A stretch of DNA of 64,000 nt from Nonomuraea muscovyensis. GTDB taxonomy: Bacteria; Actinomycetota; Actinomycetes; Streptosporangiales; Streptosporangiaceae. The notes under the pieces are model-generated. The model was not told the origin of the DNA and did not search any database. It worked only from the letters and a program-made list of their open reading frames with translations. The stretch is taken from positions 1 through 64,000 of the forward strand of contig NZ_JACHJB010000001.1 in NCBI RefSeq assembly GCF_014207745.1. The letters run 5' to 3'. Below, one piece after another: positions 16,613-26,430 of the stretch; the first letter of the stretch is position 1; each line of letters opens with the position of its first letter. The position numbers were made by a program, and so were the translations under genes.

Positions 16613-17566
16613 GTGAAAGATCTCGCATGGGGCATCGCGGCGACCGGCGGCATCGCGCGGACCGTGGGAGCGGTCATCGCGGCGGAGCCCGGGATGCGGG
16701 TCGCGGCCGTCGGCTCCCGTGACGTGACGCGGGCCAGGGAACTGGCCGGCGCCCTGGGGGCCGAGTCCGCCTACGGCTCCTACGCGGAGCTGTGCGCCGA
16801 CCCCGCCGTGGACGCCGTCTACGTGGCCACCCCGCACGCCCAGCACCTGGAGGTGGCCGAGGCCGCCATCGCGAACGGCAAGGCCGTGCTGTGCGAGAAG
16901 CCGCTGGCCGCGTCGGTGGCCGACACCGAGCGGATGGTGCGCCTGGCCCGCGAGGCCGGGATCTTCCTGATGGAAGCGATGTGGATGCGCTTCAACCCGC
17001 TGATCCGGCGGGTGGCGACGGACCCGCGCTTCGGCGAGATCCGATCGGTGCACGCCTCGTTCGGCTTCTCCTCGCCGTACGACCCGGCGCACCGGCTGTG
17101 GGCACCGGAGCTGGGCGGCGGGGCACTGCTCGACCTGGGGATCTACCCGTTCGGGCTGGCGCAGTTGCTGCTCGGCCGGCCGGAGCGGCTGGCGATGACC
17201 GGTTCGCTGGCGCCGTCCGGGGTGGACGCGGAGGCGGCGGGGGTGCTGGTCTACCCCGGCGGGAGGCGGGCGCTGGTCGAGGTGTCGCTGCGCGGCGCCT
17301 TCCCCAACAGCGCGTACGTGGTGGGCACCGGGATGCGCGCCGACATCCAGGCGCCGTTCTGGGCGCCGGAGCGGCTGGTGCTCAGCGGGCCGTCGATGGA
17401 GCCCGAGATCCACGAGCTGGACCCGGCCGACAACGGCTACGCCGGAGAGGTGCGCGAGGTGCGCGAGGCCCTGGCCGAGGGCCGGACCGAGAGCGCCGTG
17501 ATGCCCCTTGACGAAAGCGTTGCCATGGCCCGCCTCCTGGCCGACGCTCGTCAGCAAGTCTCCTGA
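16613..17566 (+). CDS. Gfo/Idh/MocA family NAD(P)-dependent oxidoreductase
   Basis: A 317-residue two-domain dehydrogenase. The N-terminal Rossmann fold has WGIAATGGIARTVG, VAAVGSRD and the conserved VLCEKPLAAS; the C-terminal domain has ALLDLGIYPFGLAQLLLG with the D-G-Y pattern of the family. The closest-looking subgroup is the trans-dihydrodiol / 1,5-anhydrohexose dehydrogenase type (FLMEAMWMRFNPLIRR). These enzymes oxidise or reduce sugars, cyclitols or diols. The GTG at 16613 follows AGGAT. It is divergent from the sialic cluster, but nothing ties it to that pathway. Confidence 0.88.
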   Translation: MKDLAWGIAATGGIARTVGAVIAAEPGMRVAAVGSRDVTRARELAGALGAESAYGSYAELCADPAVDAVYVATPHAQHLEVAEAAIANGKAVLCEKPLAASVADTERMVRLAREAGIFLMEAMWMRFNPLIRRVATDPRFGEIRSVHASFGFSSPYDPAHRLWAPELGGGALLDLGIYPFGLAQLLLGRPERLAMTGSLAPSGVDAEAAGVLVYPGGRRALVEVSLRGAFPNSAYVVGTGMRADIQAPFWAPERLVLSGPSMEPEIHELDPADNGYAGEVREVREALAEGRTESAVMPLDESVAMARLLADARQQVS

Positions 17567-17671
17567 CTTGCGCTTTGCCCTATTGTAAACCGCTTGCCCC
17601 ATGCATTACCTTATGGGGCATTCACGGCATACGTCCGGTTTCGGCCGGTTCGTAGCCGGCCCATCGCAAAG

Positions 17672-17820
17672 ATCGATCACAGGACCCCCCTGTGACCGCT
17701 GAATCCGCCCTGCGCGGAACCGGGGACCCATGTCCTTTGGGGTGAATCGGCACGTCAGTGCCGAAGGGCAGCTTCCACGCCCGAACCCGTCAGCTAACCC
17801 GGTAAGCGGCATGGAAGCAA
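17672..17820 (+). ncRNA. Cyclic di-AMP riboswitch (ydaO-yuaA type)
   Basis: The leader of the CHAP hydrolase gene carries conserved blocks of the ydaO/yuaA riboswitch: CCGCTGAATCCGC (17695-17707), CGGAACCGGGGACCCA near 17715-17730, TTTGGGGTGAATC, then the 3' half CCGAACCCGTCAGCTAACCC with GGTAAGCGGCATGGAAG ending just before the ribosome site. A short hairpin (TCACAGG/CCTGTGA, 17676-17694) precedes the core. In actinomycetes this class sits ahead of resuscitation-promoting factors and other peptidoglycan hydrolases and shuts expression off at high c-di-AMP, in line with the gene downstream. The exact 5' boundary is uncertain. Confidence 0.9.
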
Positions 17821-17836
17821 GGAGTATCCCCGCTCG

Positions 17837-18505
17837 ATGGCCATCAACCGTCTTTACCGTGCCCGGAAGACCCCCCTCCTGCGCGCCGGTGCCGGCGTCA
17901 CCCTCACCCTCACGGCCGCGTTCGGCCTGTCCTCCCCCGCCCTCGCCGACGTCCCCGAGCAGGCGCCGCGGGCCGCGTCGGCAGGGCACAAGCAGCAGGC
18001 CAACAAGATCAGCGTGACCGCCTCGCAGCTCCTGCAGCTGGCCCGAGCCCAGGTCGGCACCACGGAGAACGCCTACGGCGGCGGCACGAAGTTCCAGCAG
18101 TGGTACGCCGGCTCCCAGCGCGCCATGGAGACCGTCCGCCGCGACGGCGGCAGCCGCAGGGGCTACCTCAACGCCCCCTGGTGCGCGATGTTCGTCTCCT
18201 GGGTCGGCGAGAAGCTCGGCGCCCGCCCGCAGGTCGGCTGGGACGCCTGGACCGTGGCGCACGCCAGGTGGTTCGTGGCCAACAAGCGCTGGGGCAGCGC
18301 GCCCAAGCCCGGCGCCGTCGTCTTCTTCTCCTGGAGCGGCGGCAAGTCCCTGACCTCGATCAGGCACGTCGGCTTCGTGGTCAAGGACAACGGCAACGGC
18401 ACCATCTCCACGATCGAGGGCAACACGGGCAACGGCCGGGTCGAGGAGCGCGTCCGGTCCAAGTCGGACGTCGTCGGCTACGGCTACCCCGAGTACGCCG
18501 GCTGA
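17837..18505 (+). CDS. Secreted CHAP-domain peptidoglycan hydrolase
   Basis: A 222-residue secreted protein. It has a Sec signal peptide (Arg/Lys-rich N-terminus, hydrophobic core, cleavage near SPALAD at residue 35), a short Ala/Gln-rich linker, then a CHAP amidase/endopeptidase domain. Catalytic candidates are Cys116 in NAPWCAMFVSWV and His177 in IRHVGFV, in the expected order, with GTISTIEGNTG after them. CHAP domains cut peptide or amide bonds in peptidoglycan. Expression is probably gated by the c-di-AMP riboswitch in its leader, and a strong terminator follows. AAGGAG lies 12 nt before the ATG. Confidence 0.9.
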   Translation: MAINRLYRARKTPLLRAGAGVTLTLTAAFGLSSPALADVPEQAPRAASAGHKQQANKISVTASQLLQLARAQVGTTENAYGGGTKFQQWYAGSQRAMETVRRDGGSRRGYLNAPWCAMFVSWVGEKLGARPQVGWDAWTVAHARWFVANKRWGSAPKPGAVVFFSWSGGKSLTSIRHVGFVVKDNGNGTISTIEGNTGNGRVEERVRSKSDVVGYGYPEYAG

Positions 18506-18525
18506 CCGCGGACCCGACCCCCGCA

Positions 18526-18568
18526 CGGCGAGTGCGCGCCCGGACCCTGGGCGCGCACTCGCCGTTTT
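18526..18568 (+). terminator. Intrinsic terminator of the CHAP hydrolase gene
   Basis: A perfect 15-bp stem (CGGCGAGTGCGCGCC at 18526-18540, complement at 18550-18564) with a 9-nt loop is followed by TTTT at 18565-18568. Confidence 0.9.
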
Positions 18569-18628
18569 CCAGCCTCCGGGCACCGCCCGGAAGACTGTCC
18601 GGCATGGGCACGAAACGTGCCGATAAGA

Positions 18629-18642
18629 TGGGAGCGCTCCCA
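18629..18642. promoter_or_regulatory. CebR operator 1
   Basis: TGGGAGCGCTCCCA, an exact match to the 14-bp CebR palindrome known from Streptomyces cellobiose genes. It lies 199 bp before the cebE start and 117 bp upstream of a second identical site. Confidence 0.85.
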
Positions 18643-18758
18643 ACTACCGCTTCACGGCGTTTCGTACCCTAAACCCGTTTCGCCACACACCAATCGCCTC
18701 TCAGGTAACGGTTCCGTTTCGGGACGTTGACGCCCGCACGCCGTGCGGGCACTCTTTG

Positions 18759-18772
18759 TGGGAGCGCTCCCA
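18759..18772. promoter_or_regulatory. CebR operator 2
   Basis: A second exact TGGGAGCGCTCCCA, 68 bp before the cebE start. Two identical palindromes about 130 bp apart would allow a LacI-family dimer pair to loop the promoter. cebR is encoded at the end of the same gene cluster. Confidence 0.88.
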
Positions 18773-18840
18773 AAGACCCTCCCACTCGCCGCGGCAGGCC
18801 GCGGTGCACCTCCCACATCCACACCCAAGAGGGGTACGGA

Positions 18841-20169
18841 ATGACGAACCACAAGCGCTTTGTTGTGACCGGCGTCGCGCTCACCGCGCTGGCGGCCGTC
18901 GCCGCGTGCAGCGGCGGCGGAGGCGACACGAAGACGGCCACCCAGAGCGGCTCCGCGGCCGAGCCGGTCACCATCAACGTGCACACCTTCGGCGGCGGCG
19001 AGAACTTCGGCTACGACGAGGCCGTCAAGAAGTGGAACGCCGAGCACCCGAACATCCAGATCAAGTACCAGAACCTGACCGACCGGTTCGAGGACGTGTA
19101 CCTGCCGCAGCTTCTCCAGCGCCTCCAGGCGGGGGCGGGCGCCGGGGACGTCGTCGGCATCGACGAGGGCGCGATGGGCCTCATGGCCGCCCGCCCGCAG
19201 TTCTTCGCCGACCTGAGCCAGTACGGCCTCGACAGCCGCAAGGCCGACTTCCCCGCCTCCAAGTGGGAGGCCGGCCTCAACACCGACGGCAAGCTGTTCG
19301 CCCTGGGCACCGACATGGGCGGCATGACGATGTGCTACCGCAAGGACCTGTTCGAGAAGGCGGGCCTGCCCACCGACCGTGAAGAGGTCGGCAAGCTGTG
19401 GCCCGACTGGAACGCCTTCTTCGAGACCGGCAAGAAGTTCGAGGCCGCCAAGACCGGCGCCAAGTTCATGGACGGGCCCAACACGATCTACAACGTGATC
19501 CTGTTCCAGGAGGCCCCGAAGAACGGCAACCTGGCGTACTTCGACAAGAGCAACCAGCTCATCGTCGAGAAGAACCCGGCCGTCAAGACCTCCTTCGACT
19601 GGGTGCAGAAGTTCAGCCAGGCCGGGCTGACCGCCAAGCTGCAGGCGTGGAGCCCGGCGTGGGACAAGGCCATCAAGGGCGGCGGCTTCGCCACCATGGG
19701 CTGCCCGTCCTGGATGCTCGGCGTCATCGAGGGCAAGGCCGGCGAGTCCAACAAGGGCAACTGGGACGTCGCGGCCGTGCCGGGCGGCTCGGGCAACTGG
19801 GGCGGCTCCTGGCTCGCGGTGCCCAAGCAGAGCAAGCACCCCAAGGAGGCCGCCGAGGTCCTGAACTACCTCACCGGCAAGGACGGCCACGTTGCCGCCT
19901 TCAAGGAGGCCGGCGCCTTCCCCAGCTCGATCCCCGCGCAGCAGGACCCCGAGGTGTCGGGCCTGAAGAACGCCTACTTCAACGACGCGCCGACCGGCCA
20001 GATCTTCGCCGCCTCGGTCGCGAACCTGCAGCCGGTGTTCTTCGGCGAGAAGCACGCGCAGGTGAAGACCGCGGTCGAGAAGGTGCTGGAGGGCATGGAC
20101 CAGGGCGCGGTCAAGTACGACGAGGCCTGGACGAAGTTCGTCGAGGCGGGCGTGAAGGCAGCGGGCTGA
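18841..20169 (+). CDS. cebE: Cellobiose/cello-oligosaccharide-binding lipoprotein
   Basis: A 442-residue SBP family 1 protein with a lipoprotein signal (KRFVVTGVALTALAAVAAC, lipobox Cys at residue 22, then GGGGD). The mature part has INVHTFGGGENFGYDEAVKKW, VVGIDEGAMGLMAA and GLPTDREEVGKLW, as in CebE-type proteins. It should capture cellobiose and cellotriose outside the membrane and hand them to CebFG. Two CebR palindromes lie in its promoter region, and permeases, a beta-glucosidase and cebR follow. The ATG at 18841 has GAGGGG upstream. No ATPase gene is in the cluster; the family uses the shared MsiK ATPase. Confidence 0.92.
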   Translation: MTNHKRFVVTGVALTALAAVAACSGGGGDTKTATQSGSAAEPVTINVHTFGGGENFGYDEAVKKWNAEHPNIQIKYQNLTDRFEDVYLPQLLQRLQAGAGAGDVVGIDEGAMGLMAARPQFFADLSQYGLDSRKADFPASKWEAGLNTDGKLFALGTDMGGMTMCYRKDLFEKAGLPTDREEVGKLWPDWNAFFETGKKFEAAKTGAKFMDGPNTIYNVILFQEAPKNGNLAYFDKSNQLIVEKNPAVKTSFDWVQKFSQAGLTAKLQAWSPAWDKAIKGGGFATMGCPSWMLGVIEGKAGESNKGNWDVAAVPGGSGNWGGSWLAVPKQSKHPKEAAEVLNYLTGKDGHVAAFKEAGAFPSSIPAQQDPEVSGLKNAYFNDAPTGQIFAASVANLQPVFFGEKHAQVKTAVEKVLEGMDQGAVKYDEAWTKFVEAGVKAAG

Positions 20170-20187
20170 CCCCCGCACTCCGGACGC

Positions 20188-20220
20188 GGTGGCGCCCGTC
20201 CCCCCTCCTCGGGCGCCACC
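20188..20220 (+). terminator. Intra-operon hairpin between cebE and cebF
   Basis: An 11-bp perfect stem (GGTGGCGCCCG at 20188-20198, complement at 20210-20220) with an 11-nt C/T-rich loop lies between cebE and cebF. It may be a partial terminator or an mRNA-stabilising hairpin giving more binding protein than permease, a common arrangement in SBP operons. Confidence 0.6.
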
Positions 20221-20248
20221 CTTCCCCCACCCCGCTGGAAAGGTTTCC

Positions 20249-21199
20249 ATGACTCTCCAACTCGCGCCGCCGCGGCAGGGGCCGCCCAGCCAGGCCCCGC
20301 CACCCGGGCGGTGGGGTCGCTTCGACCTCAAGGGCGTGCCGTACCTGCTGGTGTCGCCCTACTACGTGCTGTTCGCGATCTTCGGCGTCTTCCCCCTGGC
20401 CTACACGCTGTGGCTGTCCCTGCACGACTGGGAGCTCGCGGGCGACAAGACCTTCACCGGCCTGGACAACTACGTCAAGCTCGTCACCGACGCGTCCTTC
20501 TGGAACGCGGTGATCAACACGCTCGGCATGTTCGCCCTGGCCACGGTCCCGCAGTTGGTGCTGGCCCTGATGCTGGCCAACGCGCTGAACAAGCGGCTCA
20601 AGGGCAGGCTGCTGCTGCGCCTGGGCGTGCTGCTGCCGCTGGTGACCTCGGTGGTGGCCGTGGCGGTGATCTTCAGCCAGCTCTACAGCCGCGACTACGG
20701 GTTGTTCAACTGGATCCTGAGCTGGTTCGGCGTCGAGCCGATCGTCTGGCAGAACGAGAAGTGGTCGTCCTGGCTCGCGATCTCCACGATGGTCGACTGG
20801 CGCTGGACCGGCTACAACGCGATCATCCTGCTCGCCGCGATGCAGACCATCCCCCGCGACCTGTACGAGGCGGCCGCGCTCGACGGCGCCTCGGCCCGCA
20901 GGCAGTTCTGGCAGATCACGGTGCCGATGCTGCGGCCGACGCTGGTGTTCGTCGTCTTCATCTCCACCATCGGCGGGATGACGCTGTTCGCCGAGCCGGT
21001 CATGTTCGAGGGCAACCCGATGATGACGGGCGGCACCACCGGCCAGTACCAGACCGTGGCCATGTTCATCGTCAAGGAGGCCTTCCGCGACTTCGACATG
21101 GGCTACGCCGCGGCGGCCGCCTGGCTGCTGTTCGTGCTGATCCTGGTCGGCACGATGATCAACTACGGGTTCACCCGGCGCATCAGGGGGGCGCGATGA
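20249..21199 (+). CDS. cebF: Cellobiose ABC transporter permease
   Basis: A 316-residue MalF-type permease with about six membrane helices. After a Pro/Gln-rich N-terminus it has YLLVSPYYVLFAIFGVFPLAYTLWLSL, and the EAA loop that contacts the ATPase is visible as YEAAALDGASARRQFWQITVPML. The ATG at 20249 has GGAAAGG upstream. Its stop overlaps the cebG start (ATGA). With CebG it forms the pore for CebE-bound cello-oligosaccharides, powered by an MsiK-type ATPase encoded elsewhere. Confidence 0.9.
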   Translation: MTLQLAPPRQGPPSQAPPPGRWGRFDLKGVPYLLVSPYYVLFAIFGVFPLAYTLWLSLHDWELAGDKTFTGLDNYVKLVTDASFWNAVINTLGMFALATVPQLVLALMLANALNKRLKGRLLLRLGVLLPLVTSVVAVAVIFSQLYSRDYGLFNWILSWFGVEPIVWQNEKWSSWLAISTMVDWRWTGYNAIILLAAMQTIPRDLYEAAALDGASARRQFWQITVPMLRPTLVFVVFISTIGGMTLFAEPVMFEGNPMMTGGTTGQYQTVAMFIVKEAFRDFDMGYAAAAAWLLFVLILVGTMINYGFTRRIRGAR

Positions 21200-22028
21200 G
21201 GAACAAGCCCTGGGACGCGACACTGCTGACCAAGATCACGCTGGTGTTCGCACTGATCATGTCGGCGTTCCCGATCTACTACATGTTCATCATGGCGACC
21301 CGGACCAACGAGGACGCCGTCGAGACGCCCCCGCCGCTGCTGCCCGGCGGCCACCTCGGCGAGAACGTCGAGCGGCTGCTGGCCACCGAGGACGCCAACT
21401 TCGTGACCGGCCTGGTCAACTCGGCGATCGTGGCCACCACGGTGACGGTGTCGGTGGTGCTCATCTCGACCCTGGCCGGCTTCGCGTTCGCCAAGCTGCG
21501 CTTCCCCGGTTCCAAGCTGCTGCTCGGGCTGATCCTCGTCACGATGATGGTGCCGCTGCAGCAGATGGGCGTGGTGCCGCTGTACGAGCTGATGGTCACG
21601 CTCGGCTGGACCGGCCGGCTCCAGTCGGTGATCCTGCCCTTCCTGGTCAACGGGTTCGGCGTGTTCATGATGACGCAGTACACCTCCCAGGCGGTCCCCG
21701 ACGAGCTCGTCGAGGCGGCCCGGGTCGACGGGGCGACCACCATGGGCATCTACCGGAGGATCGTCGTCCCGGCGCTCCGGCCGGGCATGGCGGTCCTCGC
21801 GCTGCTGGTGTTCATGCAGACCTGGAACGAGTTCATGTGGCCGCTGATCGTGCTGACCCCGGACAACCCGGTGGTCCAGACGTCCATCGCGGCGCTCAAC
21901 TCCGCCCACGGCACCGACTACGTGATGCTGTTCACCGGCACCGCCGCCTCGGTCCTCCCCCTCTTCGTGGTTTTCGTGCTGTTCGGCCGGCAGATCGTCG
22001 GCGGCCTGATGGAAGGTGCGGTCAAGGC

Positions 22029-22032
<4 letters not shown>
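21196..22032 (+). CDS. cebG: Cellobiose ABC transporter permease
   Basis: A 278-residue MalG-type permease. Hydrophobic segments begin at ITLVFALIMSAFPIYYMFIMATR; the EAA loop is VEAARVDGATTMGIYRRIVVPALRPG. The length is normal for the family. It starts in an ATGA overlap with cebF and ends in a GTGA overlap with bglC, so uptake and hydrolysis genes are translationally coupled. Confidence 0.9.
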
Positions 22033-23418
<1,386 letters not shown>

Positions 23419-23438
<20 letters not shown>

Positions 23439-24417
23439 GGCAGTCGCGGCTCGGGCCGGCGTCGGCCGGGGCACGGTGTCGAGAGTCATCAACGGCTCGC
23501 CCAACGTCAGCGACAAGGCGCGCGAGGCGGTGCGGCAGGCCATCCAGGAGCTGGGCTACGTGCCCAACCGGGCGGCCAGGACGCTGGTCACGCGGCGCAC
23601 CGACACGGTGGCCCTGGTGGTCTCGGAGTCGGAGCTCCGCGTGTTCGACGAGCCCTACTTCGCCGGCACCATCCGCGGCATCGGCTCGGCGCTGTCGGAG
23701 ACGGGATTGCAGCTCATCCTCGCCATGGCGCAGTCGCCCGAGGAGCACGAACGGCTGGAGCACTACCTGACGGGGCAGCACGTCGACGGCGTGCTGCTGC
23801 TGTCGCTGCACGGCGCCGACCCGCTGCCGGGCCGGCTGGAGGAGATGGGCGTGCCGACCGTGCTCGGCGGCAGGCCCGTCGGCCTGTCCCCCTACAGCTA
23901 CGTCGACATGGACAACCGGGCCGGGGCCCGGCAGGCGGTCAAACACCTGCTGGGCCTCGGCCGCGGCGCGATCGCCACCATCGCCGGCCCCCAGGACATG
24001 GGCGTGGGCGTCGACCGTCTGGCGGGCTACCGCGACGCGCTGCTGCCCTCCGGCCTGCCGGAGCTCGTGGCCTACGGCGACTTCTCCGAGGAGAGCGGCG
24101 CGGCGGCGATGCGCGAGCTGCTGGACGGCCATCCGGAGCTCGACGCGGTGTTCGCCGCCTCCGACCTCATGGCGGTCGGCGCGATGCGGGTGCTGAAGGC
24201 CGCCGGCCGGGCCATCCCGGGCGACGTCGCCGTGGTCGGCTTCGAGGACTCCAAGGCCGCCATGCACACCGACCCGCCGCTGACGACCGTCCACCAGCCG
24301 ACCGAGGCGATGGGCCGGCAGATGGCGCAACTGCTGGTGGCCCGCATCAACGGCGAGGTCCTGCGCCAGCCGGTGGTCATCCTCGACACCCACCTGGTGC
24401 GCCGCCAGTCCGCCTGA
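23419..24417 (+). CDS. cebR: LacI-family cellobiose repressor
   Basis: A 332-residue LacI/GalR regulator. The N-terminal helix-turn-helix is TLEAVAARAGVGRGTVSRVINGSPNVS with the hinge GYVPNRAARTLVTRRTDTVALVV; the effector-binding domain has VDGVLLLSLHG, DNRAGARQAVKHLL and DLMAVGAMRVLKAAGR. The two perfect TGGGAGCGCTCCCA sites upstream of cebE match the CebR consensus, so it very probably represses this operon until cellobiose is present. The ATG at 23419 lies inside the 3' end of bglC (20-nt overlap), which suggests coupled translation. Confidence 0.92.
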
Positions 24418-24496
24418 CCCGCCCGGTCGCCTCCCGGGAGTCCGGCGGGACCGGATTATGCTGGCGTGACGCCGCCGCCCACCGGAAGGACCCGCC

Positions 24497-25369
24497 GTGC
24501 CCGAGCTCGCCGCCGCAGGCTACACCGCGCAGGTCAGCCCGCGTGGCGCGGCGCTGCGGTCGCTGCGGCACGGTGAGCGTGACCTCATCACGACCTGGCC
24601 CGAGGGCGGGCCGGTCCCCAACTACGCGGGGACGATCCTCGCCCCCTGGCCCAACCGGATCGGCGACGCCCGCTACGCCTTCGCCGGCCGCGCGTACGAG
24701 CTGGAGGTGACCGAGCCCGAACGCGGCCACGCGCTGCACGGCCTGGCCTCCGCCGTCACCTGGCGGGTCGAGCGGGCGGGCGACGACCTCGTGCGGCTGG
24801 AGCACACCCTGCTGCCCGCCCCCGGCTACCCGTTCACGCTGGAACTGCGGGTCACCCACCGGCTCGGCGCCGACGGCCTGACCACCACGCTCGCCGCGCG
24901 CAACGTCGGCGACACCGCGGCGCCCTACGGCTGCGCGCCGCACCCGTGGTTGCTCGGCGACGAGCTGACCCTGCCGGCGTCGCGGGTGCTGCTCACCGAC
25001 GACAGGCTGCTGCCCCGCGAGCTGACCGACGTCGGCGGCACGCCGTACGACTTCCGCCGGCCGCAGCCGGTCCCCGTCGAAGGGGCGGCGCTCGACCACG
25101 CCTTCACCGGGCTGGAGCGCGGCGAGGCGCGGGTCGGCGACGTCCGCGTCACGTGGGACCCGGCCGTGCTGCCGTGGGTCCAGGTGTGCGCGGGCGCCGG
25201 CATCGGCTACGAGGGCGTGGCGGTGGAGCCGATGACGTGCCCGCCCGACGCGTTCAACTCCGGCACCGACCTGGTCGTGCTGGAGCCGGGTGGGGAGCAT
25301 GAGGCGAGCTGGACGATCGGCCTGGACGATCAGCGCGGTCCGACGGGACAATTGGCGCGTGGACAGTAG
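24497..25369 (+). CDS. Aldose 1-epimerase family protein
   Basis: A 290-residue mutarotase-fold protein. Landmarks are ILAPWPNRIGDARYAFAGRAYEL, the His-containing ERGHALHGLA, APYGCAPHPWLLG and the late VAVEPMTCPPDAFN with a likely catalytic Glu. Aldose 1-epimerases interconvert alpha and beta anomers of hexoses; next to the cellobiose operon it may feed glucose into metabolism. The GTG start has GGAAGGA 6 nt upstream. The stop overlaps the next gene by 11 nt, so they form a pair. Confidence 0.9.
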   Translation: MPELAAAGYTAQVSPRGAALRSLRHGERDLITTWPEGGPVPNYAGTILAPWPNRIGDARYAFAGRAYELEVTEPERGHALHGLASAVTWRVERAGDDLVRLEHTLLPAPGYPFTLELRVTHRLGADGLTTTLAARNVGDTAAPYGCAPHPWLLGDELTLPASRVLLTDDRLLPRELTDVGGTPYDFRRPQPVPVEGAALDHAFTGLERGEARVGDVRVTWDPAVLPWVQVCAGAGIGYEGVAVEPMTCPPDAFNSGTDLVVLEPGGEHEASWTIGLDDQRGPTGQLARGQ

Positions 25370-26363
25370 GACGAAACGGCGCCTGTCCCCCGGCGAGCTC
25401 GACGGGCTGGCGCGGCGGGCCCTCGGCGCGGGCGTGCGCTCCTCGGCGGAGCTGACCGACGGGTTCGCCAACGCCGTGTGGCGGCTGACCCTCGACGACG
25501 GGCGCGAGGTGGTGCTGAAGCTGTCGCCGCCGCCCGAGCTGGAGCAGCTCACCTACGAGCGCCACCTGCTGCGGATGGAGGCCCAGGTCTGCGAGCTGGC
25601 CGCGGCGGCGGGCGTGCCGGTGGCCGCGCTGCTGGCCGCCGGGTTCGACGACCCGGTGCTGGGGGGCGACTATCTCGTCCTCGGCGCGCTCGACGGGGTG
25701 TCGTGGAACACCGTGACGACCACGCTGACCTCCGGCGGCGAGGAGGCGCTCCGCCGCGAGCTGGGCCGCCACCTTGCCCGGTTCAACGCGGTGACCGGGG
25801 ACGTCTTCGGATATCCGCACGCCGGCATCACCGGGGCCACCTGGCGGGAGGCCTACCTCGCCATGACCGGGGCGCTGCTGGCCGACGTCGAACGCTATCC
25901 CACACCCCTGCCGTTGCCACCCGCGGAGATCGCCGCGCGGCTCGCCGCCGCCGCGCCCGCCCTGGACGAGGTGACGACGCCGCACCTGGTGCACTTCGAC
26001 GTGTGGGCGGGCAACGTCTTCCTCGACCTCACCGGCCCGCCGCGGATCCAGGCCATCATCGACCACGAGCGGGCGTTCTGGGGTGACCCGCTGGCCGACT
26101 TCGTCACCCCGACCATCTTCGCCGAGCTGCGCGAGGACGACCCGCTGCTGGCCGGCTACCGCGAGGTCACCCCGCTGGAGCTGACCCCGGCCGCCCGCGT
26201 CCGCCTCGATCTCTACCGCGCCTACCTCTACCTGATCCTGCTGGTGGAGAACGGGCCCCGGCAGTATCCGGAGGCGGAGTACGCGCGGCTGCGCGACGCG
26301 GCCACCACCGCGCTGACCGAGGTGCTGGGCCGGCTCCCGGCCGGGTCCGTAACCGGATCGTGA
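25359..26363 (+). CDS. Aminoglycoside/choline-type phosphotransferase (APH family)
   Basis: A 334-residue kinase-fold protein. It has an N-terminal ATP lobe (FANAVWRLTLDDGREVVLKLSP with the likely ATP-binding Lys), the catalytic loop VHFDVWAGNVFLD (Asp214 and Asn219) and the metal-binding IIDHERAFWGDPLADF. Such proteins phosphorylate small hydroxylated molecules; many actinomycete members act on sugars or are of unknown role, and resistance should not be assumed. The GTG at 25359 overlaps the epimerase 3' end. A sugar or amino-sugar substrate is plausible from context only. Confidence 0.85.
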   Translation: MDSRTKRRLSPGELDGLARRALGAGVRSSAELTDGFANAVWRLTLDDGREVVLKLSPPPELEQLTYERHLLRMEAQVCELAAAAGVPVAALLAAGFDDPVLGGDYLVLGALDGVSWNTVTTTLTSGGEEALRRELGRHLARFNAVTGDVFGYPHAGITGATWREAYLAMTGALLADVERYPTPLPLPPAEIAARLAAAAPALDEVTTPHLVHFDVWAGNVFLDLTGPPRIQAIIDHERAFWGDPLADFVTPTIFAELREDDPLLAGYREVTPLELTPAARVRLDLYRAYLYLILLVENGPRQYPEAEYARLRDAATTALTEVLGRLPAGSVTGS

Positions 26364-26430
26364 AACTTTGTTCTCACAACGTGGACATCGGGGTCGGCCC
26401 AGACGAGCCGGTGGAATACCCTCGTATGTC

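Noticed and set aside
17595..17620. TGCCCCAT/ATGGGGCA hairpin as terminator of the oxidoreductase gene
   Set aside because: Only 8 bp with a 10-nt loop and no T-run; it may equally be part of the following leader, so it is not listed.
25359..26363. Antibiotic resistance kinase
   Set aside because: The APH fold is shared by many sugar and metabolite kinases; nothing in context points to aminoglycosides.
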